In this document: positions 27,163 to 35,051 of the stretch, one piece after another
How the letters are laid out: every line of letters starts with the position of its first letter
How positions within the stretch are numbered: the stretch's first letter is position 1
Source: QZLE01 sp033852135
GTDB lineage: Bacteria > Pseudomonadota > Gammaproteobacteria > QZLD01
NCBI GenBank assembly: GCA_033852135.1
Contig: JAWSVB010000009.1
Coordinates: 1 to 64,000, forward strand
Direction: 5' to 3'
DNA: 64,000 nt
The notes under the pieces: model-generated
What the model was told of the DNA's origin: nothing
The model's input: the letters and a program-made list of their open reading frames with translations, nothing else
The model's database searches: none
Made by a program: the position numbers and the translations under genes

Positions 27163-27798
27163 ATGGCAGCTCCTTCCCCTTCCTCCCTCTCCAAGGTTTG
27201 CAACGCAGTTGCCAGACATATCAGTGATAATATTATTGATGATGGTTCTGATGTTCGCGTGGTTGTTGGTAACCCAGCAGATGCAAAGCCGGCAGGGCAG
27301 GATTCTGACCATAAGATCAATCTTTTCTTTTATAGAATTGAGCCATATGCATTTTCGCCAGATACCACATCAGGCGAGAATTTAATGACTAAAACCCATT
27401 GCCTGATAACTCCATTTGCAGTTACTGAAGATAATGTAAGCTCGGGGGAAAACGACCTGCGTTTTCTAGGTGAAGTTATCCGCATCCTGCATGAGAAACC
27501 ATTTGTGCAGGTGAAGATTGAAGATGGTGAAGAGTTCTTTATCCAGATAGTTCAACAAGGGCTAAGCACCGAAGAGATTAATCAGGTGTGGAACAACCAG
27601 CGTGATGTTACCTACAGACCATCGATTGGATACGAGATCTCCATAACACCGATTATCCCTAAAGATAAAAAGATCCAAGCTCCGCCAGTTGAGAAAGTTT
27701 CTCTTATTACTGTATCTGATATCTCCTATAAGAAAGCAGATATGGAAACGATAAAAGAGCACGGTATTGAAACCACCGTATGTGAGGCTAAAAAATAA
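27163..27798 (+). CDS. Pvc16/Afp16-like tail terminator (DUF4255)
   Basis: 211 aa. The N-terminal DUF4255/Pvc16_N domain is visible in VCNAVARHISDNIIDDGSDV, INLFFYRIEPYAFSPDT, and THCLITPFAV with FLGEVIRILHEKPFV. In Afp, this protein caps the tube and stops elongation. It is separated from the disordered protein by only the stop codon and overlaps the AAA+ gene by one base, so it is firmly within the operon. Confidence 0.9.
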   Translation: MAAPSPSSLSKVCNAVARHISDNIIDDGSDVRVVVGNPADAKPAGQDSDHKINLFFYRIEPYAFSPDTTSGENLMTKTHCLITPFAVTEDNVSSGENDLRFLGEVIRILHEKPFVQVKIEDGEEFFIQIVQQGLSTEEINQVWNNQRDVTYRPSIGYEISITPIIPKDKKIQAPPVEKVSLITVSDISYKKADMETIKEHGIETTVCEAKK

Positions 27799-29144
27799 TG
27801 AAGCTAGCTACTGCTTTAGATGAGTTTGAAAATAACGACCTTGCTACACTCGAGCTCGAGTGTGAAAGGGTACGTATTCTTTGCTCAATTCTAGAGACAA
27901 GTCGCAAGGATGGTGCGGTAGCTAACAGTGAATATGAAAAACTAAGCGCAGTTCAAAATGATATTTTTTCACTCAGAAGCAATCAGCCGTTTTGGGAAAA
28001 TATATGTAAATCCGAGCTGACGCTAATGGAAGCCGATGTTCTAGCATGTATGTTGGCTCCTGAGCTTGACCCTGCAGTGGGTTGGGCGTATCAAAGATTG
28101 CAATCAACCAATTCCAACTTTCCATCTGCAGCACTATTGATAGATCTACTGTGTATCGATTTGAGTGCTCTTGGTGAGTTTTATAAAGTGTTTGAGCGTG
28201 GCTCAAATCTGCTGAATGAAAATCTGATAAAGCATGATGATTTCGAGCTTTACTCGCCACTACGTTTAATGCCTGGTGTGGTGCAGCTATTTCTTGGTAA
28301 TGACAGCAGTGTTATCGAACTTCCTGGTGCAACTCTGGTTGATGAAGAGTATTCGTGGGATGAGCTTATTCTCCCTGCTGACCGCATCAAGATGTTGCAG
28401 GAATACCTCAACTGGATTAAGCACAAATCTACAGTAATTGAGCAGTGGCAAGGTAAAAAGACTGGTGGCCCTATAGCTCTTTTCAGCGGCCCATCTGGAA
28501 CAGGTAAAACTTTAGCGGCATCAATCATTGCCAGTCAGATTGGACGCCCATTGTATAAAGTAGATTTAGGACGTCTGGTTAGTAAATATATTGGTGAGAC
28601 GGAAAAGAACCTGAATAGCCTTTTTGATACAGCTGAGTGCCGCGATGTAGTTTTACTATTTGATGAAGCGGATAGTTTGTTTGGCAAAAGGGGCGATATC
28701 AAGGAATCTAAAGATCGTTATTCCAACCTTGAAGTAAGCCATCTGTTATCTCGTCTTGAGACAATCAGCACTCCATGTATTCTCACCACAAATATCCGTA
28801 AGAATATTGATTCAGCTTTCCTACGCCGCTTTCAGGTTGTGGTTGAATTCCCACGCCCTGATGCTAATTCGCGTAAAAATATTTGGGGCAAAAGCCTGCC
28901 ACCAAAGGCTCCGATATCCAGCGAAATTGATCTATCGGTTTTAGCCAAAATCTCTAATTTTAATGGCGGAAATATCAAGAATGCAGCACTGAATGCAGCA
29001 TACCTTGCAGCTGCTGATGAAACACATATTGAATATAAACATCTCGCTACGGCAGTTTGGCGCGAGATGGCAAAAGATGGAAGAGAGCTGCTTGATTCAG
29101 ATCTTGGCCCCCTTAAGGAGTATTTAGAGGGTGGTTTGAATTGA
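27798..29144 (+). CDS. eCIS AAA+ ATPase (Afp15/Pvc15-like)
   Basis: 448 aa. The AAA+ domain is in the C-terminal half: Walker A FSGPSGTGKTLAAS with K237, Walker B VVLLFDEADSLFG with D289/E290, then an ILTTN sensor region and FLRRFQVVVEFPRPD with the arginine finger. The N-terminal 190 residues are a helical family-specific region. In Afp/PVC this ATPase is required for assembly and probably for loading cargo into the particle. It is directly coupled to the Pvc16 gene. Confidence 0.93.
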   Translation: MKLATALDEFENNDLATLELECERVRILCSILETSRKDGAVANSEYEKLSAVQNDIFSLRSNQPFWENICKSELTLMEADVLACMLAPELDPAVGWAYQRLQSTNSNFPSAALLIDLLCIDLSALGEFYKVFERGSNLLNENLIKHDDFELYSPLRLMPGVVQLFLGNDSSVIELPGATLVDEEYSWDELILPADRIKMLQEYLNWIKHKSTVIEQWQGKKTGGPIALFSGPSGTGKTLAASIIASQIGRPLYKVDLGRLVSKYIGETEKNLNSLFDTAECRDVVLLFDEADSLFGKRGDIKESKDRYSNLEVSHLLSRLETISTPCILTTNIRKNIDSAFLRRFQVVVEFPRPDANSRKNIWGKSLPPKAPISSEIDLSVLAKISNFNGGNIKNAALNAAYLAAADETHIEYKHLATAVWREMAKDGRELLDSDLGPLKEYLEGGLN

Positions 29145-29157
29145 AAGAGAGGGAACA

Positions 29158-29460
29158 ATGATTCATATAGATAGAATGTCGATTCAACTGCCAGAAGGGT
29201 TTGAGGCACGGGGTGGAAATATAGCGCGCTTGGTTGGCGAGTATCTGCAAAGCGCCAAAATAACTAACTCCGCAGTGATAGATGTTATGTCGGTTTCTAA
29301 TATAACTGCAAAAGTAAACGATACAGATGAGTCAATAGCTGGGAATATTGCCAACTCCATTCTTGCGCAAAGCGTTAGTGGGCAAAACCCGTCTTCGCAA
29401 AACAGATCTTCTCAGAATATTAATTCACTACAGACAAATAAACAGCAAGGTACTGCTTGA
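29158..29460 (+). CDS. Small eCIS-associated protein, unknown (100 aa)
   Basis: Two-part protein. Residues 1-65 look folded (MIHIDRMSIQLPEGFEARGG, IARLVGEYLQSAKI). Residues 66-100 are a Ser/Gln/Asn-rich disordered tail. Its ribosome site is GAGAGGGAAC, and its stop overlaps the next start (TGATG). The position between the ATPase and the tube adaptor suggests an assembly role; no family recognised. Confidence 0.6.
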   Translation: MIHIDRMSIQLPEGFEARGGNIARLVGEYLQSAKITNSAVIDVMSVSNITAKVNDTDESIAGNIANSILAQSVSGQNPSSQNRSSQNINSLQTNKQQGTA

Positions 29461-30092
29461 TGTTAAATGTAACAAAAGGAGTTTTGGTTGAATATGCACT
29501 CTCAATACCACCGTTGGTATTAGGGTTTGATTTCAATCCAAAAACCCTTACAAGAACCAGAACCATCACTATCAAAAAAACCAATGTTCCCGGTAGAAGT
29601 GGTTATGATTTTGTTTTACCTACCGAGACGCCAAAGGTTGCACAGGGTGTAAGTGTAGAGCCAGAAACCTTCACCATTGACGTATTGATTGATGCAACCG
29701 AAAGACTGGAAGAGGGTAATGCAATTGCTGAGACCTTCGGTATCGAACCAGAGCTCGATACTTTAAGAACAATGGTAGAGCCAAAAGAGAGCGGCCCTGG
29801 TGGCATGCAGATGTTGGCCGGATTAGGTTTCGGTGGCAGCAGAGCATTTCAGCGTGATAAATCAGCATCTGTATTGTTGTTTATCTGGGGCAGCCATGTC
29901 TTACCGGTATTTTTAACCTCAATAACCGTAGAGCAGACGGACCACTTTCCCAACCTGGTCCCATATCGTGCCAAAGTTAGTCTCTCTATGAAGGTTATCG
30001 AAGGTAACAATATCTTCTACAAAGCAGAGAAGATTCGCCAGGTTATAGGAGCAGCGATGAATCTGGGTAATGAGATAGGGGGCTTATTCTGA
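29460..30092 (+). CDS. eCIS tube-baseplate adaptor (Afp7-like, N-terminal part)
   Basis: 210 aa. It contains the CIS tube-protein pattern PPLVLGFDFNPKTLTRTRTI, PTETPKVAQGVSVEPETFTI, LLFIWGSHVLPVFLTSITVE and ARVSL-like YRAKVSLSMKVIEG, seen in proteins that start tube assembly at the baseplate (T4 gp53/gp48-54-type role). In Afp the LysM domain is fused; here it is encoded separately by the next gene, which overlaps by one base. ATG 29460 is the start; the preceding TTG is not needed. Confidence 0.8.
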   Translation: MLNVTKGVLVEYALSIPPLVLGFDFNPKTLTRTRTITIKKTNVPGRSGYDFVLPTETPKVAQGVSVEPETFTIDVLIDATERLEEGNAIAETFGIEPELDTLRTMVEPKESGPGGMQMLAGLGFGGSRAFQRDKSASVLLFIWGSHVLPVFLTSITVEQTDHFPNLVPYRAKVSLSMKVIEGNNIFYKAEKIRQVIGAAMNLGNEIGGLF

Positions 30093-30400
30093 TGCGAGCC
30101 GATAGATCTAGATACAAAGATACTCCAGGATTTACACCATCTGCAGGCTCCACCACTCAAGGTAAAAGTCAGGCTTTTAAAGGCTTAAGATTTAGAGATA
30201 TCAAACCGGCAACTGGTGTAGTTGAGTATGAGATAAAGCAGGGGGATCGTTTAGACCACCTAGCGCAGAACTACTACAACAACGACCGTATGTGGTGGCG
30301 CATTCTGGATGCGAATCCACATATCTCATACGGAGCCGACCTGATATTAGATAGCAATATGATTGGTGAGATTATTTTGATTCCAAGGGAATCGGAATAG
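30092..30400 (+). CDS. LysM-domain baseplate protein (102 aa)
   Basis: After a 45-residue basic, Ser/Gly-rich leader comes one LysM-like domain: VEYEIKQGDRLDHLAQNYY, NDRMWWRILDANPHI and GEIILIPRE. It resembles the C-terminal part of Afp7 or phage protein X/gp53, which bridges tube and baseplate. It begins on the last base of the adaptor gene. It is followed by 282 bases rich in dispersed repeats. Confidence 0.82.
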   Translation: MRADRSRYKDTPGFTPSAGSTTQGKSQAFKGLRFRDIKPATGVVEYEIKQGDRLDHLAQNYYNNDRMWWRILDANPHISYGADLILDSNMIGEIILIPRESE

Positions 30401-30410
30401 TTAAATATGG

Positions 30411-30668
30411 TTTCCATGTAGGAAACCGTCATCCCGGCGAAGGCCGGGATCCAGCAAATAAGAGCGAAGCTCATTTTGCCGCGCATAGCGCGAGAAAAAA
30501 GTTAGAGAATGGATTCCCGCTTTTGCGGGAAGACGAACTAAAGGAAAGTAGGTTGGCGCTGAGCTTGCGAAGCCCAACAAAAAAAGGTTGGTGAAGCGTT
30601 GGGGTTCACTTCGTTCACCACCAACCTACAAAGTAAGCAAATGTAGGGTGGGCACCGCCCACCAAAAC
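30411..30668. repeat. Composite of dispersed inverted repeats
   Basis: Four elements in a row: a TTTCC/GGAAA hairpin at 30411-30425; a GTCATCCCGGCGAAGGCCGG element running to its complementary gATTCCCGC end near 30535; a GTAGGTTGGCGCTGAGCTTG element with its inverted copy ending at about 30629; and a TGTAGGGTGGGCACCGCCCA copy at about 30641-30665. All are repeated elsewhere in the eCIS region. Confidence 0.8.
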
Positions 30669-30682
30669 AAGGGAAAGGGAAC

Positions 30683-30835
30683 ATGAAAAAAGTTAAAAAA
30701 TTAATTCTTTTCAGACTGGTAAAAAAGCTATGTATCGAGCTTATAGCCAAAGGCATAGGTATGTGCCGCGGGATCGCTGATAAAGCCACATCCGAATATG
30801 TAAAAGTTGCAAAACTGATCGAGGCTTATAGATAA
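30683..30835 (+). CDS. Small basic protein inside the eCIS operon (50 aa)
   Basis: ATG 30683 follows GGGAAAGGGA closely; the ORF ends four bases before the hub gene. The product is basic and amphipathic (MKKVKKLILFRLVKKLCIEL, then IAKGIGMCRGIADKATSEY). It may form one helix at a membrane or a coupling peptide. No homologue recognised. It is supported by the good ribosome site and tight spacing, not by homology. Confidence 0.5.
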   Translation: MKKVKKLILFRLVKKLCIELIAKGIGMCRGIADKATSEYVKVAKLIEAYR

Positions 30836-30839
30836 AACG

Positions 30840-31979
30840 ATGTCGTTACTCTCTCTATTCACTCAAAACGATGCTCCGGCAGAGTGCAAGATAAAGGTAG
30901 GATCGCAAGAGAGCGAGATCTCTGATTTCTACCAATATCTGCAACAGGTGAAAGTAGATGCATCACGAGAAGGGGCAACCACAGCAACTTTGACTTTTAA
31001 CACCGTCAGAGATACCGATGGTACCTGGGATGTGCAAGATGCAGATGTTTTTCTCCCATGGGAGCCAATAGTTATTGAGGCTGTTTTTGGCGATAACACC
31101 GAAGAGGTTATGCGTGGTTATATCCGTGATATATCGGTAGATTACCCAAGTGATAATAATGCGGTTGTTACTGTTAACTGCCAGGATGAATCGATAGCTC
31201 TGGATAGACTCCATGTAGGTAAATCCTGGGGGGCAACTGCTCCAACCACAGATGCTGTGATAGTTAGCGAGATTGCAGGTGCTCATGGTTTAGCGGTACA
31301 CCCAGATAGCCAGGCTGGCAAACAGTCGCTCGTAATAAATCAAGATTCAACCGATATAGTCTTTTTGCAAGATCGTGCCAAGGCTAATGGTTATGAGTTG
31401 ATGATTACAGCTGGCGAAATATATTTTGGGCCGATGCGAATACAGATGAAAGCGCAAGAAACCATCATGGTTTATGCCGGTGATGAAACAAACTGCAGCA
31501 AATTTTCCAGTAGTGTTGATTCCCATTCTCCCGATATGGTTGCTTTTGATGTGGCAGCAGAAAATGGCTCAGGAGTTGTTACGCAGACCATAGCATCAGA
31601 TCTTCCTTTAATGGGAACAACTGCGGCAGATAGCAGTGGTTCTGGTTTGCCAGATTTTACCTGGAAGATGCGTAATCAAGCTGCTGGTGTAAGTGAAGAG
31701 GATAGAATGACTCTAGCCCAGGCTAAGGCAAACGAATTATCAATGAAGGTTAAAGCCCAAGGCACACTTGATGGCACCTTCTACGGACATGTTTTACGAG
31801 TAGGGGAGCCAGTTCCGGTAGATGGAGTTGGTGATTGGTTAGGCGGGATCTATTACGTAGATACAGTAACTCATACCTTCTCCTTTGAAGGATATCAGCA
31901 GAATTTCAAGCTGATTCGTAATGCCTTTGGTGACAATATTGAAAGCGGCCTTTTAGGCAGCATGGCGGCGTTGATTTAG
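30840..31979 (+). CDS. eCIS hub protein, gp27/phage late control D-like
   Basis: 379 aa. It shows the phage late-control D pattern: YQYLQQVKVDASREGATTAT, WEPIVIEAVFGD, VMRGYIRDISVDYPSDN, DIVFLQDRAKANGYELMIT and a C-terminal GIYYVDTVTHTFSFEGYQQNF. In Afp8/VgrG the hub and spike are one chain; here the OB-fold spike is the next gene, so the pair is split as in phage T4. The gene follows the 50-aa ORF by four bases. Confidence 0.88.
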   Translation: MSLLSLFTQNDAPAECKIKVGSQESEISDFYQYLQQVKVDASREGATTATLTFNTVRDTDGTWDVQDADVFLPWEPIVIEAVFGDNTEEVMRGYIRDISVDYPSDNNAVVTVNCQDESIALDRLHVGKSWGATAPTTDAVIVSEIAGAHGLAVHPDSQAGKQSLVINQDSTDIVFLQDRAKANGYELMITAGEIYFGPMRIQMKAQETIMVYAGDETNCSKFSSSVDSHSPDMVAFDVAAENGSGVVTQTIASDLPLMGTTAADSSGSGLPDFTWKMRNQAAGVSEEDRMTLAQAKANELSMKVKAQGTLDGTFYGHVLRVGEPVPVDGVGDWLGGIYYVDTVTHTFSFEGYQQNFKLIRNAFGDNIESGLLGSMAALI

Positions 31980-32008
31980 AAGATTAATGTAAGGTTAATA
32001 AAATATGC

Positions 32009-32115
32009 GTCATCCCCGCGAAAGCGGGGATCTCGAAAATACAAGTGCTAAAGAGATTCCCGCCTGTGCGGGAATGACGAATAAAGAATGTAGGGTGGGC
32101 ATTGCCCACCAAATG
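32009..32115. repeat. Dispersed inverted repeat pair
   Basis: GTCATCCCCGCGAAAGCGGG at about 32009 is matched about 50 bases later by ATTCCCGCCTGTGCGGGAAT ending near 32079. A TGTAGGGTGGGCATTGCCCA copy follows at 32089-32115, immediately before the spike gene leader. Confidence 0.8.
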
Positions 32116-32132
32116 AAACATAAACGAGAAAT

Positions 32133-32930
32133 ATGACAGACAATACGCAAAGCTCAACACAGCGCTACTTCGGTAAATATCGAGGCTTTGTAGTTGATAG
32201 AGAAGATCCAGATAAACTTGGTAAGCTCAAACTTATGGTGCCTTCGGTACTGGGTGAAGAGGTTACCGGCTGGGCTTTGCCATGCCTTCCATACGGCGGT
32301 ATGGACAATATTGGTATGAGTTTTATTCCTGAAGTTGATGCACAAGTATGGGTTGAGTTTGAAGAGGGTTTGGTATCACACCCAATCTGGACAGGAACTT
32401 TCTGGCAGCCAGAACAGGTAATGCCAACAGGTGATGATGCACAACCAACCAGAAAGATTTTACGCACACAGTCAGGTCACTCTATTGAGCTAGAGGATAA
32501 GGAAGATGAAGAAGAGATCCTTATCACCCATTCAGGTGGGGCAATGCTTAAGATTGATAATAACGGTTCGATTGAACTGCGTGCCCAAGATGATGGTGCG
32601 CTTACTATGGATGCCGAAGGCGGCTCGATAGAAATTGTTGATGCAAATGGTAATACAGCAACTATGGATTCAAGTGGAGTTGTAGTTGAAGACAGTAATG
32701 GTAACAAGGTTGAGATGGGAGCTTCTGGAATAAAGATTCAAGCACAAACCATAAACCTTGATGCTCAGCAGGTACAGCTTGGTGGTGTAGGTGGAGAGCC
32801 GATTATAAAAGGTCAGAGCTTTCTAACCATGTTCGCTACTCATATTCATCCAACAAGTATGGGGCCTTCGGGGCCGCCGATACCGCAGGGTGAGATGTCG
32901 ACGTTGTCGATGAAAGTAACGTCTGCTTAG
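32133..32930 (+). CDS. eCIS spike protein, gp5/baseplate V-like
   Basis: 265 aa. The N-terminal OB-fold of phage baseplate assembly protein V is seen in YFGKYRGFVVDREDPDKLGK, LKLMVPSVLG, MSFIPEVDAQVWVEFEEG and HPIWTGTFW. A repetitive beta-prism (EIVDANGNTATMDSSGVVVE and similar) and a short THIHPTSMGPSGPP end follow. It caps the tube tip; the C-terminal needle may be completed by a PAAR protein, which was not found in the window. It pairs with the separate hub gene. Confidence 0.88.
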   Translation: MTDNTQSSTQRYFGKYRGFVVDREDPDKLGKLKLMVPSVLGEEVTGWALPCLPYGGMDNIGMSFIPEVDAQVWVEFEEGLVSHPIWTGTFWQPEQVMPTGDDAQPTRKILRTQSGHSIELEDKEDEEEILITHSGGAMLKIDNNGSIELRAQDDGALTMDAEGGSIEIVDANGNTATMDSSGVVVEDSNGNKVEMGASGIKIQAQTINLDAQQVQLGGVGGEPIIKGQSFLTMFATHIHPTSMGPSGPPIPQGEMSTLSMKVTSA

Positions 32931-32931
32931 G

Positions 32932-33055
32932 AGGAAAACTATTGCGCTCGCTTATGCGGTGTTGAAAATCATTGAAAAATACTCATTTACTGCGTGTAAA
33001 CTCCGCTTTTTAAATGATTTTCGCCTAGCCTAAGCATCGCTCATGACGTTTTCCT
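32932..33055. repeat. Large imperfect hairpin element
   Basis: A 124-base element starting three bases after the spike stop. It is bounded by AGGAAAAC (32932-32939) and GTTTTCCT (33048-33055), with an inner inverted repeat GAAAATCATT (32964-32973) and AATGATTTTC (33013-33022). It differs in sequence from the other repeats here. It could be a mobile MITE-like unit, a terminator-like structure or an RNA fold. Confidence 0.6.
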
Positions 33056-33118
33056 GAATGTATTATTTCAGAATGTAGGTTGGCGCTGAGCCAAAAGAAA
33101 GGTTTAAAAATATTAAAT

Positions 33119-33402
33119 CGTCATCCCCGCGAAAGCGGGGATCTCGAGAATACAAGCGCCAAAGAGATTCCCGCTTTCGCGGGAATGACGTGGTAAAAAG
33201 CGGGAATGACAATTAAGGGTTTTCCAAGAAGGAAACCGTCATCCCGGCGAAGGCCGGGATCCAGCAATATGAATTTATTTCATATTGCCGCGCAAAGCGC
33301 GAAAGAAAAGGTTAAGAGTAGATTCCCGCCTGCGCGGGAATGACGTGCTAAGTAAGCACAGTAATGACGAAACAATGTAGCGTGGGCACTGCCCACCAAA
33401 TG
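33119..33402. repeat. Array of dispersed inverted repeats
   Basis: Three elements fill the rest of the 505-base gap before the gp25 gene: a GTCATCCCCGCGAAAGCGGG pair ending at 33190, a second GTCATCCCGGCGAAGGCCGG pair at 33236-33345 with a 70-base middle, and a TGTAGCGTGGGCACTGCCCA copy at 33376-33402. No gene is seen in the gap. Confidence 0.8.
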
Positions 33403-33435
33403 AAAAAGGTTTATCTAAGGATTTAGGTTCAAAAA

Positions 33436-33834
33436 ATGAACATGGGAAAAAGATTAGTAGATCCTCCATACCTGAGTTTTCCGCTTAGAGTTGGCAAAGA
33501 TGGAGCCAGCCTAGCGAACAGGAGCGCACATGTGCGTGGCCAGATCGAGCAGGTATTGTTCACCAGCCCTGGTGAAAGGGTATTTCGTCCAGAATTTGGT
33601 GCCGGATTGCGCACCCTGGTTTTCGAGCCAAATACATCAGCAATGTGGCAGATTACCCGAAAAAGACTTATCTCATCTCTAGCCCAAGCGCTGCATGGAG
33701 AGGTGGACCCAAAGACAATCGATGTGAATGTGGCTGGCGATGGCGAGATGCTACACATCAATGTTGCTTATACTCTGGCAACAATTGGTTTTACCGAAAA
33801 ACAAACATTTTCACTCTCTAAGGAGTCATTGTAA
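33436..33834 (+). CDS. eCIS baseplate wedge protein, gp25-like (Afp9)
   Basis: 132 aa gp25/IraD-like protein. The family pattern is visible in HVRGQIEQVLFTSPGERVF, RPEFGAGLRTLVFEPN and the following Ile/Ser helical region. It is a conserved wedge component (lysozyme fold, not enzymatic). It starts after 505 bases of repeats, so it may be transcribed through them or have its own promoter. Its last base overlaps the next gene. An internal ATG six bases in is an alternative start. Confidence 0.9.
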   Translation: MNMGKRLVDPPYLSFPLRVGKDGASLANRSAHVRGQIEQVLFTSPGERVFRPEFGAGLRTLVFEPNTSAMWQITRKRLISSLAQALHGEVDPKTIDVNVAGDGEMLHINVAYTLATIGFTEKQTFSLSKESL

Positions 33835-35051
33835 TGGCTCACAGCCCAACACCAGAATTAGTATTTGAAGGTCACTATCCCGACTGCGGTAAAAGGATAG
33901 TAGAGCTTCCAAATAAGTTGCCGGAGATAGGTGACGATTTCAACTGGCAAACTCGTGATTACGACAGTATCCGCCTAGCGATGATGGAGGAGCTAATAGC
34001 TCGCTTTCCAGAAAGAAGCCGTTGGACGCCAGCTGATTTAGAGGTGGTTATAACTGAGGCTTTATCATCTGTACTTGATTTGCTTTCAGATAAATTAGAT
34101 CGCGTAACAGTTGAGGCGTTCTTAGAGATTGCGCGCAGACCAGATTCAGTACGTAAGTTATTACAGATTATTGGTTATGATGCTCTGGCACTTGCTAAGG
34201 CAAAAAAACAAGAGCCGTTTACATCTTCAGCAACATCAACTGGAACTGCTGCAGAGATTGCCGCAGAAGAGAAAAGAGTTTTTGATAACTACTGGCTGAA
34301 TAATCCAGCCGAGATGGAGCAGGCCAAAAAGCAGGGGATTCGCTCGATTCATGACCAGCACCGCATGGTCACTTTGGATGATTATGTAAACCGAATTGAA
34401 GAGCACCCTTTGGTATTGCGCGCTCACTCCTGGAGTGAATGGAGTGGTTCATGGTTAATTATCAAAGTTGCCGTTATCCCCTGGAAACGTAATAAACTTG
34501 ATGCACAGATGCACCATGAAGGCGAAACCAAATACAATGAACAGATAATCGATGAGATAGAAAGTTTTCATAAATCTCGTGAGATTTTTGTACCAGATTT
34601 TGCCGGTAATCCATCGATCCGCACCATACTAAAACCATACATAGAGTCGTATCGCATGATAGGGCAAGAGGTGCAGTTATGTGATGCTGAAGAGGTTGGA
34701 ATCTTCATGTCACTCATGGTTACAGTAGATCCGAACTACTTCCAGTCAGAGGTGCAATATGCAGTAAATCAGGCATTGGCAACTACAGACGGTGGATTCT
34801 TCCAGCCTGGCAGACTTCAATTTGGTGAAGATCTTTTTGCTGGAGATATCTTTGAAGTATTAATGAATATAGATGGTGTGCAGAATATCCATATTGAACG
34901 TTTTAAGCGTGCTGGCAGTACCTTCACCGACCAATCTGAATCTGGAAGAGTTGTCCTTAATGGCCTGGAGATAGCTATCTGTGACAACAATTCCACCGAC
35001 CCAGCTCGTGGATATTACTACCTGAAATTCCAGGGAGGTCGTAGAGGATAA
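33834..35051 (+). CDS. eCIS baseplate protein (baseplate J-like, Afp11 position)
   Basis: 405 aa. It shows the putative-baseplate pattern: DFNWQTRDYDSIRLAMMEEL, RFPERSRWTPADLEVVITEA and LLSDKLDRVTVEAFLEIARR at the N-terminus, and a wedge-like C-terminus (QYAVNQALATTDGGFFQPGR, AGDIFEVLMNIDGVQNIHIE). It is coupled by overlap to gp25 before it and to the larger J-like gene after it, as in eCIS loci. It probably forms part of the baseplate wedges. Confidence 0.82.
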   Translation: MAHSPTPELVFEGHYPDCGKRIVELPNKLPEIGDDFNWQTRDYDSIRLAMMEELIARFPERSRWTPADLEVVITEALSSVLDLLSDKLDRVTVEAFLEIARRPDSVRKLLQIIGYDALALAKAKKQEPFTSSATSTGTAAEIAAEEKRVFDNYWLNNPAEMEQAKKQGIRSIHDQHRMVTLDDYVNRIEEHPLVLRAHSWSEWSGSWLIIKVAVIPWKRNKLDAQMHHEGETKYNEQIIDEIESFHKSREIFVPDFAGNPSIRTILKPYIESYRMIGQEVQLCDAEEVGIFMSLMVTVDPNYFQSEVQYAVNQALATTDGGFFQPGRLQFGEDLFAGDIFEVLMNIDGVQNIHIERFKRAGSTFTDQSESGRVVLNGLEIAICDNNSTDPARGYYYLKFQGGRRG

